A stretch of DNA of 17,869 nucleotides, taken from NCBI GenBank assembly GCA_049613665.1, contig JBMZCV010000111.1, positions 1-17,869 of the forward strand, written 5' to 3'. Of this stretch, positions 1 through 7,520 are shown one piece after another; position 1 is the first letter of the stretch; each line of letters begins with the position of its first letter. The notes beneath the pieces are model-generated. The model had not been told where the DNA came from. It ran no database searches and saw only the letters and a program-made list of their open reading frames with translations. The stretch is from JBMZCV01 sp049613665 (lineage in GTDB: Bacteria > Bacteroidota > Bacteroidia > Chitinophagales > UBA2359). The translations under genes were made by a program, and so were the position numbers.

Positions 1-50
1 CTTATTGTTTTAGAAATATGTCATTTCTAATACTCTCAAAATCTAGAATT

Positions 51-97
51 ACTTAAATTACAGTGTACTACTTACTACACTGTAATTTAAGTTTTTA
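51..97 (+). terminator. Strong intrinsic terminator of a gene left of the window
   Basis: A perfect 17-bp inverted repeat (51-67 with 76-92, loop of 8) is followed by a T run at 92-96, the form of a rho-independent terminator reading rightward. A second, smaller hairpin just upstream (10-17 with 23-30, 8 bp) is not followed by Ts. Both presumably belong to the 3' end of a plus-strand gene outside the window. The big hairpin could also serve minus-strand transcription, but there is no clean T run on that side. Confidence 0.75.
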
Positions 98-98
98 A

Positions 99-254
99 GG
101 TTTGTTTCATAAAAGTGCCTTCCACCTAAATACTAAAAAAGAACGACACGCCCTTGTTTGGTGTTATCATCAACAAGGACATCAGGGGTTTAATATTAGA
201 AAACTTATAAACGACTACTTAAACCAAAATAATGACACATTTCGTCGAAGCTAA
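99..254 (+). other. Possible gene remnant (open 51-codon stretch, no ATG)
   Basis: This frame is open from just after a TAA at 96-98 to a TAA at 252-254. Its translation looks protein-like (for example HALVWCYHQQGHQGFNIRKL around 138-197), and the DNA is less AT-rich than typical intergenic sequence here. It has no ATG, only a TTG at 102, and it begins right after the terminator hairpin. I do not recognise the family. It may be the decayed tail of a gene or may be chance; no strong claim is made. Confidence 0.2.
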
Positions 255-303
255 CACGCTGATTTTTTTGTTCGACTACTTGCTACAAGTCTATGAAAAC
301 AAA

Positions 304-672
304 TTAAGGCTTAACATTTTTCCACTCCATCGTTTTGCTGAAAAAACCAACTGAAATAGCTACCTCCAATTTATCTTGCTTTCTTTCAAGAGTCGCATCA
401 TACCATTTTTTCTTTTTAGGCGAATATACTTTTCCCTTCCATTCTCCAGCTTTGTATTGAACATCTTTAACAAGATTTTTTCCAATTTTAGCTTTCGGAT
501 TATCAGAAGATATTATTTTGCCATCAATAACGCCTTGCTCTTTTTGGTAAAATTCGACTTTCGTATTGTCTTCTCCTACTTTCCAAACACCTATGATGTC
601 GGTCTGTGCAGATAGGCTAAAAGTCATCGCTAGTACTAAAGCGATTGTTGCTACATACTTCATTTTATTCAT
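304..672 (-). CDS. Secreted DUF2147-family protein
   Basis: This is a 122-residue protein with a clear signal peptide: a basic start, a hydrophobic core (VATIALVLAMTFSL) and likely cleavage after SLSA. The mature part is one small beta-rich domain with the pattern GVWKVGEDNTKVEFYQ near the start, KAGEWKGKVYSP in the middle and MEWKNV at the end, typical of DUF2147 proteins, which are periplasmic or outer-membrane associated and of unknown function. Translation could start at codon 1 or codon 4 (ATG at 661-663); the second fits a normal signal peptide equally well. It is the only clear minus-strand gene, is monocistronic, and is divergent from the lytS-like gene. A promoter-like sequence lies just upstream at 695-726. 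Confidence 0.8.
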   Translation of the reverse strand: MNKMKYVATIALVLAMTFSLSAQTDIIGVWKVGEDNTKVEFYQKEQGVIDGKIISSDNPKAKIGKNLVKDVQYKAGEWKGKVYSPKKKKWYDATLERKQDKLEVAISVGFFSKTMEWKNVKP

Positions 673-694
673 ATTTTATGTGAAAAGAATGATA

Positions 695-726
695 CAAAGA
701 TGAAGGCAAAAAATGACTTTTTCAAA
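695..726 (-). promoter_or_regulatory. Bacteroidota-type promoter for the DUF2147 gene
   Basis: Read on the minus strand, TTTG (plus 726-723) is followed after exactly 20 nt by CATCTTTG (plus 702-695). The Bacteroidota consensus is TTTG, 19-21 nt, TAnnTTTG; only the first base of the -7 box differs. Predicted transcription would start near 688, giving a leader of roughly 15-25 nt. Confidence 0.5.
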
Positions 727-918
727 CAGAAGTCAGTGAAATGAACATTTGAGAAAGTGAAATGAACTAAGAAAAAAAATGACTAAATAAAGCTTTTGCA
801 AGCTGTTCAATTCCCTCATTAATTTGTTCAATTTACCCATTTTCCTGAACTATTTCCACATAAAATTTTGCATCTTTAGCCAAACATTAAAAATAAACAG
901 AAATAGCTGGGCTACATA

Positions 919-943
919 TAAATAATGCTTGGCACTTAGCATT
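919..943 (-). repeat. Partial copy (A) of interspersed repeat family 1
   Basis: On the minus strand this reads CTAAGTGCCAAGCATTATTT, matching the left hairpin of the ~78-bp repeat seen at 2844, 4737, 13419 and 16206. The right half of the repeat is absent. It ends only 2 nt before the ATG of the lytS-like gene, so the small hairpin (core AGTGC-CAA-GCAtT) would sit at the translation start. Confidence 0.45.
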
Positions 944-945
944 CT

Positions 946-1920
946 ATGAAACAAAAAATACATATTCTTTTACCAATCGCCTTGTCGATTTGTTTGCCAC
1001 TTTTGGGTTTAATTACTCGAAACTTATCAGCTGAGACAGGCTTTATTAGTACCAATTTTTATGAATTTTGGTTTAGGATTTCGCTATTGTTTTATGTGCT
1101 TTGGCATTTGTTAGAAAAAACTCCAAAGCTATTTCCAAACAAAAAAATATGGGGTATTTTAATAACCATTTTACTCTGGTGCTTATTGGTTTATCTAGCG
1201 ACAGAAGTTCTAGCCGTATTTTCAGATAACATCATAAAAAGCAAAGGCATTTTAAGAATAACGGTAGTGACTACCTTATTTTTAACCATTCAATATGCCT
1301 TACGAACACAATCGAAAAACATAAATTTGGCACTCGAAAAGAAACAAATCGAAGCAGAAAATTATAAAACACAACTGCAATCCTTACGCTCGAGAGTTGA
1401 TCCACATTTTTTGTTTAATACACTGAATACCTTGCGAATAATGGTGCGAAATCAGCACGGTGAGGCAGAAAAATTCGTAATCAGCTTATCGGATTTTTAT
1501 CGCCAAACCCTTCAGTATAATGAAAAATCGACGATTGAACTTGCCAAAGAAATAGAAGTGTTAGAGGCATATTTGTTTTTGATGCAAAGCAGAAATCAAG
1601 CAGGATTGACAATTGATATAGCCATTCAAACGAGTGTGCAAAAGCGTTTTATTCCGACACTTGCCTTGCAAATCGTTGCCGAAAATTGTTTTAAACACAA
1701 TACCATGACAAGTATGAAACCATTGCATATTTCTATAAAAAACATTTCAAACAATCATGTTTCTATTCGCAATAATATTCAGCCTAAGCTCACTCCAAGA
1801 AAATCGTCAGGACATGGTTTGGAAAATATTCGACAAAGATATAAATTATTAAGTATCGAAAATGGCGTTGAGATTCAGCAAACAGATGGCTTTTTTGAAG
1901 TAATTTTAAAACTGATTTAA
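946..1920 (+). CDS. LytS-family sensor histidine kinase
   Basis: This 324-residue protein has about four N-terminal membrane helices (roughly residues 7-25, 41-56, 68-92, 101-118), a short coiled coil (about 122-150) and a His_kinase domain (PF06580 type). The phospho-acceptor motif DPHFLFNTLN carries H154. The ATPase N box ENCFKHN has N247, and the glycine-rich box GHGLENIRQRY spans 289-299. There is no extracellular sensor domain beyond short loops, so the membrane part itself presumably senses the signal. It is followed after 8 nt by its LytTR response regulator, so the two form one operon. The family autophosphorylates on the His and passes phosphate to the partner; the signal is unknown. 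A partial repeat hairpin abuts the start codon. Confidence 0.9.
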   Translation: MKQKIHILLPIALSICLPLLGLITRNLSAETGFISTNFYEFWFRISLLFYVLWHLLEKTPKLFPNKKIWGILITILLWCLLVYLATEVLAVFSDNIIKSKGILRITVVTTLFLTIQYALRTQSKNINLALEKKQIEAENYKTQLQSLRSRVDPHFLFNTLNTLRIMVRNQHGEAEKFVISLSDFYRQTLQYNEKSTIELAKEIEVLEAYLFLMQSRNQAGLTIDIAIQTSVQKRFIPTLALQIVAENCFKHNTMTSMKPLHISIKNISNNHVSIRNNIQPKLTPRKSSGHGLENIRQRYKLLSIENGVEIQQTDGFFEVILKLI

Positions 1921-1928
1921 AAGAAAAT

Positions 1929-2687
1929 ATGAATATTTTAATCGTAGAAGACGAATATTATACCGCCGAATTGCTCAAAGAAGTGATTGAACAAGATACC
2001 GATTTTTCGGTTGTCAAAGTATTGGCATCTATTGAAGAAACAGTACATTTTCTAAGAAAAAATGGTGCATTAATTGATTTAATGTTTTTAGATATTGAGT
2101 TGGCAGACGGACATAGTTTTGAGATTTTCAAACATATAGACCTTACTATTCCTGTTATTTTTTGCACAGCTTATGACGAGTTTGCACTACAAGCCATTAA
2201 AAACAATGGCATTGATTATATTTTAAAACCATTTAAAGATAAGGCAATACATGAATCATTGGCAAAGTATAAAAAATTGGTGGGAACGATAAAAAGTAAA
2301 TTTATTCCTCCATTAGAATCTTTGAGTCCAGCTACTTATCAAACACGTTTTTTGACGCAATATCGTGATAAATCGCTAGTGATTGAAACCAAAAACATCG
2401 TCTTATTTTCCATTAAATATGAAACAGTTTTTGTTTATACGCATCAAGGCAAAAAATATCCTTTGTATAAAAAGTTGGATTACTTTGAGAGCGTTTGTAA
2501 TCCCAAATTATTTTATCGTATCAATCGGCAAATGCTTGTTCATAAAAAAGCCATTACATCTTTTGAACCTTATGCCAATAGGAAAATTCTACTACATTTA
2601 ACTATTTCTTTTAGTGAAAAAGCCATTGTTAGTCGGTTGAAGGTAAGTAAATTTAAAAAATGGTTGACAAAAAATCATACATTTTAG
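1929..2687 (+). CDS. LytTR-family response regulator
   Basis: This 252-residue protein has a receiver domain at about 1-120: acidic pocket E7/D8, phospho-acceptor D55 in LMFLDIELADG, T80 in FCTAYDEFAL and K100 in ILKPF. A LytTR DNA-binding domain follows at about 140-246 (KNIVLFSIKYETVFVYT, then FYRINRQMLVHKKAI, which is the typical F-R-x-H-R-S-x-L-V-N-like segment with R197/N198 and H204). It starts 8 nt after the kinase gene. LytTR regulators bind direct repeats upstream of target promoters; no target is identifiable here. Both halves are intact and of normal length. Confidence 0.9.
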   Translation: MNILIVEDEYYTAELLKEVIEQDTDFSVVKVLASIEETVHFLRKNGALIDLMFLDIELADGHSFEIFKHIDLTIPVIFCTAYDEFALQAIKNNGIDYILKPFKDKAIHESLAKYKKLVGTIKSKFIPPLESLSPATYQTRFLTQYRDKSLVIETKNIVLFSIKYETVFVYTHQGKKYPLYKKLDYFESVCNPKLFYRINRQMLVHKKAITSFEPYANRKILLHLTISFSEKAIVSRLKVSKFKKWLTKNHTF

Positions 2688-3112
2688 CATTTTCCATTGC
2701 TTTCCATTTCATCAAGCTTCCTAGCTTTATCATATTTTTGTAAATTACCTTACACTTCTTCATTTAATAAAAGATTAAATTGAGGCATATTTTTTGTGCC
2801 TCAAAAAGAAAGCTTAATAGTTCGACAAACAAACTAAAAATTGGTACTTAGTGCCAAACACTAATTAATATGCTTTGTTTGAATTGCTAATACATTGAAA
2901 AATTAAGGTGTTAGCTTTCAAAAATGAGTATTTTATTTTCTTGTTTGGCTCATTATCATAAAAACTTTCTCTTTTTTATTTCAAAAATGGTAATTGTTTA
3001 GGCGTGGGTTTTTGAGATAAAAAATCAGGCTATTTTTAGCCAAAATTGCCACAACGCAAATAGTTGCCAAAAATGATACATTTTACTTTTTTACAAAAAA
3101 AACGCTAAAGTA
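2688..3112 (+). other. Intergenic region of 425 nt: hairpins, repeat B, possible promoter
   Basis: No gene is visible. The region holds an 8-bp hairpin (TTGAGGCA 2780-2787 with TGCCTCAA 2797-2804) that lacks a T run, repeat copy B (2844-2922), and a 5-bp hairpin GGCTA-TTTT-TAGCC at 3028-3041. TATTTTTG at 2733-2740 fits the -7 consensus TAnnTTTG but has no TTTG at the expected -33 distance. If used, the Omp28-type gene would have a long leader of about 370 nt that includes repeat B. Confidence 0.4.
2844..2922 (+). repeat. Interspersed repeat family 1, copy B
   Basis: About 79 bp with two hairpins. The left one is AGTGC-CAA-aCACT at 2851-2863. The right one has arms GCTAA (2886-2890) and TTAGC (2911-2915). 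It aligns end to end with copies at 4737 (inverted), 13419 and 16206. It lies upstream of the Omp28-type gene, in the same orientation as the gene. Confidence 0.65.
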
Positions 3113-4549
3113 ATGAAAAACATTTTGCTTATCTTCTCTGTGATTCTTATGTTTTATATCACTCCAAAAACAACAGCTCAAACACTATATGAAAAACAAA
3201 CTTTGGTAGAACATTTTACAAGCGAACATTGTGGTTCATGTGCCAATTATAATCCTACTCTAATGGATTTTCTCGAAACACAATCCGACAAAGTAGCTGT
3301 TATTAGCTATCATGTTTATTGGTGGCAAGGCAGCATTTTTTATCAAAATGAAGACGACCATACTGAACGTACTGAGTTTTATGACAATCCTGGTACGCCT
3401 CGTGCGTTTTTTGATGGGCAAAATGTATATAGCGGCCCTTCTTTTTCGACAATAGATAACGCAACCATCAATGATTTGTCTAGCTCTTCTACTTACAATG
3501 TCGCTTTGAATGAATCGATAAGTAACGGTAGTGCCAACATTGAGATAGCCGTAACACCAAGTAGCAATATCAGCTCCAATGACATTAAAATTTTTGCAGT
3601 CGTCATAGAAGAAAATCAAGCTTATGACTCTGCTCCTGGAGTAAATGGTGAAACAGATTTCCATTATGTTATGCGTGATATTATTGTCGATAACGAAGGC
3701 GTTGGCTTCAGCAGTTTGTTGGCAAATAGCACCACAAATATCAACACAAGCTTTGATTTTCCGATAGGTGTAAATATCAATGGCTTTCGTACCATTGTTT
3801 TTGTTCAAAATATCGTAACGAAAGAAGTTTTACAGACTTTTATTGCTCCAAATTCTACAGGAACAAACGTAAATGCTTCAACACCTTGTCTCAACTGTGT
3901 GGAAGTAAAAGCTACTGCTTTTTTGGAAGGAGCATATAACGAAACGACAGGCGAAATGCGTACTGGCTTGACGAATGTTATGGAGTTGGAACAGCCATAT
4001 AACCGTCCGCCATGGAATTACAATGGTTCTGAAAAAGTGCAAGATATTCCAACCGATGTGGTCGATTGGATATTATTGGAAACTATGGATAATGATTTTG
4101 ATATAATAGAACGCCGAGCAGCATTTCTGCGAAAAGATGGTACTATTGTAGATATTGATGGCAAAGAGTCTGTTACGTTTTATGAACTAACAGCAGATAC
4201 AGATTATCATTTAGTAGTCAGACACCGAAATCATATTGCTTTGCTAAGTGCCGATATGATTAGTTTGCCCAATGAAGCACCTTACGATTTTTCGCAATCT
4301 GGGGCTATGTATGGTTCTAATGTTCAAGCAAAACAAATTGATACAGAAAAATATGCGATGATAGCAGGCGATTTTGATGCCGATGGTGTAATTATCGTAG
4401 TAGATTTCAATATTTTTAGAGAAGACCTATCCATAATTAGCGAATATGTCATTGGCGATTGTAATTTTGATGGAAATGTTACAGTAACAGATTTCAATTA
4501 CTATCGACCAAATATTAGTTTTATTGGCATTTCTCAAATTAGATTATAA
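3113..4549 (+). CDS. Secreted Omp28-type thioredoxin-fold protein with dockerin-like C-terminal repeats
   Basis: The protein has 478 residues and a signal peptide (residues 1-22, cleavage after TTA). An Omp28-like thioredoxin-fold domain follows (about 25-250), with a CxxC motif in EHCGSCANYNP (C40, C43) and the cis-Pro-like segment NPGTPRAFFDG. Residues about 255-418 match a module common in large secreted Bacteroidota proteins: AFLEGAYN, MRTGLTNV, PYNRPPWNYNGSE, VVDWILLE, AAFLRKDGTIVDIDG and VVRHRNHIALLSA. The end carries two calcium-loop repeats resembling dockerin type I: GDFDADG...VDFNIFRED (419-447) and GDCNFDG...TDFNYYRPN (448-474). A role at the cell surface or secreted is likely; a disulfide or thiol role is possible because of CxxC. 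No catalytic domain is recognised. A rho-independent terminator follows. Confidence 0.75.
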   Translation: MKNILLIFSVILMFYITPKTTAQTLYEKQTLVEHFTSEHCGSCANYNPTLMDFLETQSDKVAVISYHVYWWQGSIFYQNEDDHTERTEFYDNPGTPRAFFDGQNVYSGPSFSTIDNATINDLSSSSTYNVALNESISNGSANIEIAVTPSSNISSNDIKIFAVVIEENQAYDSAPGVNGETDFHYVMRDIIVDNEGVGFSSLLANSTTNINTSFDFPIGVNINGFRTIVFVQNIVTKEVLQTFIAPNSTGTNVNASTPCLNCVEVKATAFLEGAYNETTGEMRTGLTNVMELEQPYNRPPWNYNGSEKVQDIPTDVVDWILLETMDNDFDIIERRAAFLRKDGTIVDIDGKESVTFYELTADTDYHLVVRHRNHIALLSADMISLPNEAPYDFSQSGAMYGSNVQAKQIDTEKYAMIAGDFDADGVIIVVDFNIFREDLSIISEYVIGDCNFDGNVTVTDFNYYRPNISFIGISQIRL

Positions 4550-4577
4550 AAAAAATTGAGAGTATAAATTTTTACTA

Positions 4578-4617
4578 CAAAAGCTATATCGCAAAATGTG
4601 ATATAGCTTTTTTTTAT
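4578..4617 (+). terminator. Intrinsic terminator after the Omp28-type gene
   Basis: An 11-bp perfect stem (AAAGCTATATC 4580-4590 with GATATAGCTTT 4600-4610) has a 9-nt loop and is followed by an unbroken T run through about 4615. It starts about 30 nt after the stop codon. Confidence 0.85.
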
Positions 4618-4736
4618 TTTGTTTTTTGAAATGAAAATATATTTTTTACTCTTTTTATAAAAGACTTTTTTTTGATTGTGTCTAAGATAAGATATTTTAC
4701 TACCTTTAGTGAAAGATTAAAAATAAATTGGCCTTA

Positions 4737-4815
4737 TGTGAAAACTAACATACTGAATATCAATGCGTTAGCAACAAAATGGCTGTTTATTCATGAGTGC
4801 TTGACACTTAGTTAT
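4737..4815 (-). repeat. Interspersed repeat family 1, copy C (inverted)
   Basis: Read on the minus strand this matches the copy at 13419 closely: CTAAGTGTCAAGCACT, then AATAAACAGCC, then GCTAACGCATTGATATTCAG and TATGTTAGTTTTCACA. Hairpin 1 is AGTGT-CAA-GCACT and hairpin 2 is closed by CTAAC/GTTAG. It lies in opposite orientation to the downstream ctlX-like gene, unlike copies B, D and E. Confidence 0.7.
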
Positions 4816-4843
4816 ATTTTTTTACTCAAAAAAATAAGTCATT

Positions 4844-5797
4844 ATGAACAAAAAAATAAGTACAGCTCGTATCACCGATACTGTTCTTATGATTCGGCCT
4901 GTGCGTTTCGATTTAAATGAAGAAACGCTAGAATCAAATGCTTTTCAAGACCGCACACGAAGCGATACACCAGAAACAATCAATGCAAAAGCGCTGGGTG
5001 AGTTTGATACTTTTGTAGAAAAATTGCGAAAACTCGGCGTTGAAGTGATTGTTTTTAGCGATACACCAGAGCCATATACGCCCGATTCTATCTTTCCAAA
5101 CAATTGGGTCTCTTTTCACCCAGATGGAAAAGTTGTTACCTATCCGATGCAGGCCGTCAATCGCCGAAAAGAGCGACGTTTAGATATTATCGAAGCTTTA
5201 AAAAACGAACACCATCTATATGTCGAACAGGTATTGGCTTTCGAGACAAAACAAGAACCTAAAAATCAATTTTTGGAAGGCACAGGAAGCCTTGTCATCG
5301 ATAGAATAAACCGAATTTCGTATGCTTGTCGCTCGCCACGCACACACGACAAAGCACTAGCCGATTGGAGCAAACTTATGGATTGTCGCTGCATTAGTTT
5401 TAAAGCCACAGACGAAAATGGCCAAGAAATTTATCACACCAACGTATTAATGTGTTTGGGTGATTATTTTGCTGTTGTTTGTTTAGATGCTATTAAAGAT
5501 GAAAAAGAACGACAAGAAGTTATCGAAACTTTGGAGCAAACCGATAGAGAAGTCATCGGCATTAGTCATGCACAAATGAATAGTTTTGCAGGCAATATGC
5601 TTCAAGTAAAAAACGAAAAAGCAGAACGCATTTTAGTCATGTCCGAAAGTGCTTTTCAATCTTTAGATGCTACACAAGTCACCAAACTTAAAGAATATAA
5701 CGATTATCTGTTGCAAGCCACTATTCCAACCATAGAACAATATGGCGGCGGCAGTGCTAGATGTATGATTGCAGAAGTGTTTTTGCCTCCAGCCTAA
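4844..5797 (+). CDS. ctlX: CtlX-like amidinohydrolase (arginine deiminase/citrulline hydrolase superfamily)
   Basis: This 317-residue protein belongs to the guanidine-modifying (arginine deiminase-like) superfamily. The visible active-site segments are PDSIFPNNW (D81, substrate-binding loop), QFLEGTGSLVID (E145), YHTNVLMCLGDYF (H198) and the C-terminal GGGSARCMIAEVFLPP with nucleophile C307. The N-terminal DTVLMIRPVRFDLNEET is characteristic of the group named CtlX in Francisella, reported to hydrolyse citrulline to ornithine. Cytoplasmic, with no signal peptide. No arginine-catabolism genes (arcB, arcC, transporter) lie nearby, so the substrate cannot be read from context; arginine or a related guanidino compound is an alternative. 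It is monocistronic, with a terminator after it. Confidence 0.75.
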   Translation: MNKKISTARITDTVLMIRPVRFDLNEETLESNAFQDRTRSDTPETINAKALGEFDTFVEKLRKLGVEVIVFSDTPEPYTPDSIFPNNWVSFHPDGKVVTYPMQAVNRRKERRLDIIEALKNEHHLYVEQVLAFETKQEPKNQFLEGTGSLVIDRINRISYACRSPRTHDKALADWSKLMDCRCISFKATDENGQEIYHTNVLMCLGDYFAVVCLDAIKDEKERQEVIETLEQTDREVIGISHAQMNSFAGNMLQVKNEKAERILVMSESAFQSLDATQVTKLKEYNDYLLQATIPTIEQYGGGSARCMIAEVFLPPA

Positions 5798-5830
5798 AAA
5801 AAAGAAATGTTTAGCATTTAAATGTTATCG

Positions 5831-5890
5831 AAACTCCAATATTTTGTTTTTTTTTAAAAAATGCAAAATATTGGAGTTTTCTTTTTTTTA
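5831..5890 (+). terminator. Intrinsic terminator after the ctlX-like gene
   Basis: A 16-bp perfect inverted repeat (AAACTCCAATATTTTG 5831-5846 with its complement 5864-5879) is followed by TTTTCTTTTTTTT. The 17-nt loop is itself T- and A-rich. This insulates the ctlX-like gene from the toxin-antitoxin block. Confidence 0.9.
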
Positions 5891-5933
5891 AAAAAAATTA
5901 AATTTTAATTAACTAAAAAAGGAAATCATTTTG

Positions 5934-5941
5934 TAACTTTG
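5934..5941 (+). promoter_or_regulatory. Predicted -7 promoter box for the higBA-tgt block
   Basis: TAACTTTG matches the Bacteroidota -7 consensus TAnnTTTG exactly. No TTTG is found 19-21 nt upstream (the region reads AATTTTAATTAACT), so it may be weak or regulated. Transcription would start near 5948, leaving an ~85-nt leader before the HigB-type toxin. HigA-like repressors commonly bind such promoters; I see no obvious operator palindrome. Confidence 0.5.
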
Positions 5942-6033
5942 TTCTGAAAATTACGTCTAACTATATAGAACATAGACTTAGCGATGTAATTTATTTTGAA
6001 GCAAATTCATGATTTTTTTAACCAAAATGCTTT

Positions 6034-6366
6034 ATGGAAATATTTTACAAAACTAAGAAATTGGAAAAAACATTGACAAATGATGCTAAAATGAAAAAAA
6101 CTTATGGTACACTAGCAAGACACATAAGAAAAAGAATGAAACACCTAAAAGCATCGCCAAACTTAGCAACTGTCAAGAAAATACCTCAATTAAAATTACA
6201 TAAATTAGGAGGAAAGCGTCAAGATGAATGGTCTATAAACATTTCAGAAAATTGGGTAATTACTTTTGAGGTAGCAAACAATCCTATCCCAATATTACCT
6301 AATGGTAGTCATGACTTTGAAAAGATTACAATTATAGAAATTGTATTTGTTGGTGACTATCATTAA
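6034..6366 (+). CDS. higB: HigB-type toxin (RelE/ParE superfamily mRNA interferase)
   Basis: This 110-residue protein has the signature of HigB 'killer' toxins: KLHKLGGKRQDEWSINISENWVITF at 54-78 and the C-terminal VGDYH at 106-110, the family's usual end. Family members bind the ribosome and cut mRNA during translation. It lies upstream of its HigA-type partner (29-nt gap), the toxin-first order typical of higBA. It is slightly longer than the usual ~92 residues because of a basic N-terminal segment (residues 20-48, rich in K/R) and a loop at 81-95 (NNPIPILPNGSHDFE). No sign of inactivation. Confidence 0.85.
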   Translation: MEIFYKTKKLEKTLTNDAKMKKTYGTLARHIRKRMKHLKASPNLATVKKIPQLKLHKLGGKRQDEWSINISENWVITFEVANNPIPILPNGSHDFEKITIIEIVFVGDYH

Positions 6367-6395
6367 AACAAAATTTAACAAAAAATAACTAGACT

Positions 6396-7508
6396 ATGAA
6401 TACTTTAGAATTAAAAAGGCATTTTTTGATTTGTCCGGGTGAAACAATTCAAGAAACCATAGAAGAAATAGGAATGCCACAAATCGAATTGGCCGAAAGA
6501 ATGGGTCGTTCTTTTCCCAAAATAAATGAATTGATTCAAGGTAAAGCACCAATCACTAAAGATGTGGCTTTCAAATTGGAATTCGTTTTGGGCATTGATG
6601 CAGATTTTTGGCTAAATTTGGAACAGGATTATCAAAAAGAGTTAGCCGAGCTACGCAAAATGGAATTCAATGAAGAATGTGTTGCTTGGCTCACAGGTTT
6701 TCCACTTGCATTAATGAAAAAACTTGGTTTATTGCCAGATACTAGAAATAAGCCAAAGCTGGCCGAAGCTTTACTAAAATTTTTTAGTGTTGCTTCACCA
6801 ACACAATGGGAAACTATTTATCAAAAGAAATCTATCGCTTTCAAAATCGCTTTACAACACACTGTAGAAGCAAAACCTGTTTCTGTTTGGCTAAGAATAG
6901 GCGAATTGCAGGCCACAAAACTCACATTAGCTACTTTCGATAAAAAACAATTCAGAAAAAGACTAGTCGAAGCACAAGAAATAGCCTTTTTGCACCCAGA
7001 AGATTGGCAAGCAAAATTGCAAAATCTGTGTGCCGAATGTGGCGTAGCACTCATCTATACACCTTCTATTCCAAAAGCACCGATTTATGGAGCTACTCGT
7101 TGGATAAAAAAGAATAGTATTCCATTGTTACAAATCACAGACCACCGAAAAGATAATAATACTTTTTGGTTTACTTTTTTTCACGAATGTGGCCACATTT
7201 TGCTACATGGCAAAAAAGATATTTATCTAGAAGGTCTCACAAGCATTGAACAAAACGAAAAAAAAGAAGCTGAAGCAGATAATTTTGCAGCCAAAAAACT
7301 CATAAAAGATAGCCAAATGAACGAAATGTTGAAATGTGATGCTTTTGATGAAAAAAAAATTCATTACTTTAGCAAAAAATTTCGCATTCACCCCAATATT
7401 ATTGTAGGCCAACTAAAACGAAAAGAACGAATTGCTTACAATGATAAAAATTTTCAGCACTTAAAAGCCAAAATTAAGTTTGCAGAAAATAACGAGCAAA
7501 TCGTTTAA
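6396..7508 (+). CDS. higA: HigA-type antitoxin fused to ImmA/IrrE metallopeptidase
   Basis: This 370-residue protein begins with an XRE-type helix-turn-helix (about 16-72: PGETIQETIEEIGMPQIELA, then KINELIQGKAPITKDVAFKL) as in HigA antitoxins. A linker and helical region of about 90-215 follow. The C-terminal ImmA/IrrE-like domain (about 216-345) has a zinc-peptidase motif HECGH (H263, E264, H267) and a downstream EAEADNFAA with E293 as likely third ligand. Classical HigA is about 100 residues, so this is a fusion of antitoxin/repressor with a protease-type domain. ImmA/IrrE proteases cleave repressors, so self-cleavage or cleavage of a partner under stress is a plausible release switch (inference). 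It follows higB by 29 nt, and tgt begins only 12 nt after its stop. Confidence 0.85.
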   Translation: MNTLELKRHFLICPGETIQETIEEIGMPQIELAERMGRSFPKINELIQGKAPITKDVAFKLEFVLGIDADFWLNLEQDYQKELAELRKMEFNEECVAWLTGFPLALMKKLGLLPDTRNKPKLAEALLKFFSVASPTQWETIYQKKSIAFKIALQHTVEAKPVSVWLRIGELQATKLTLATFDKKQFRKRLVEAQEIAFLHPEDWQAKLQNLCAECGVALIYTPSIPKAPIYGATRWIKKNSIPLLQITDHRKDNNTFWFTFFHECGHILLHGKKDIYLEGLTSIEQNEKKEAEADNFAAKKLIKDSQMNEMLKCDAFDEKKIHYFSKKFRIHPNIIVGQLKRKERIAYNDKNFQHLKAKIKFAENNEQIV

Positions 7509-7520
7509 CAATATTACTAT

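Noticed and set aside
3260..3808. A 182-codon open frame on the minus strand opposite the Omp28-type gene
   Set aside because: It lies wholly within a well-supported gene, lacks any recognisable domain and has a composition expected from the reverse of an AT-rich coding strand.
4618..4843. Riboswitch before the ctlX-like gene
   Set aside because: The structure there is repeat copy C in inverted orientation; no known riboswitch core is recognisable.
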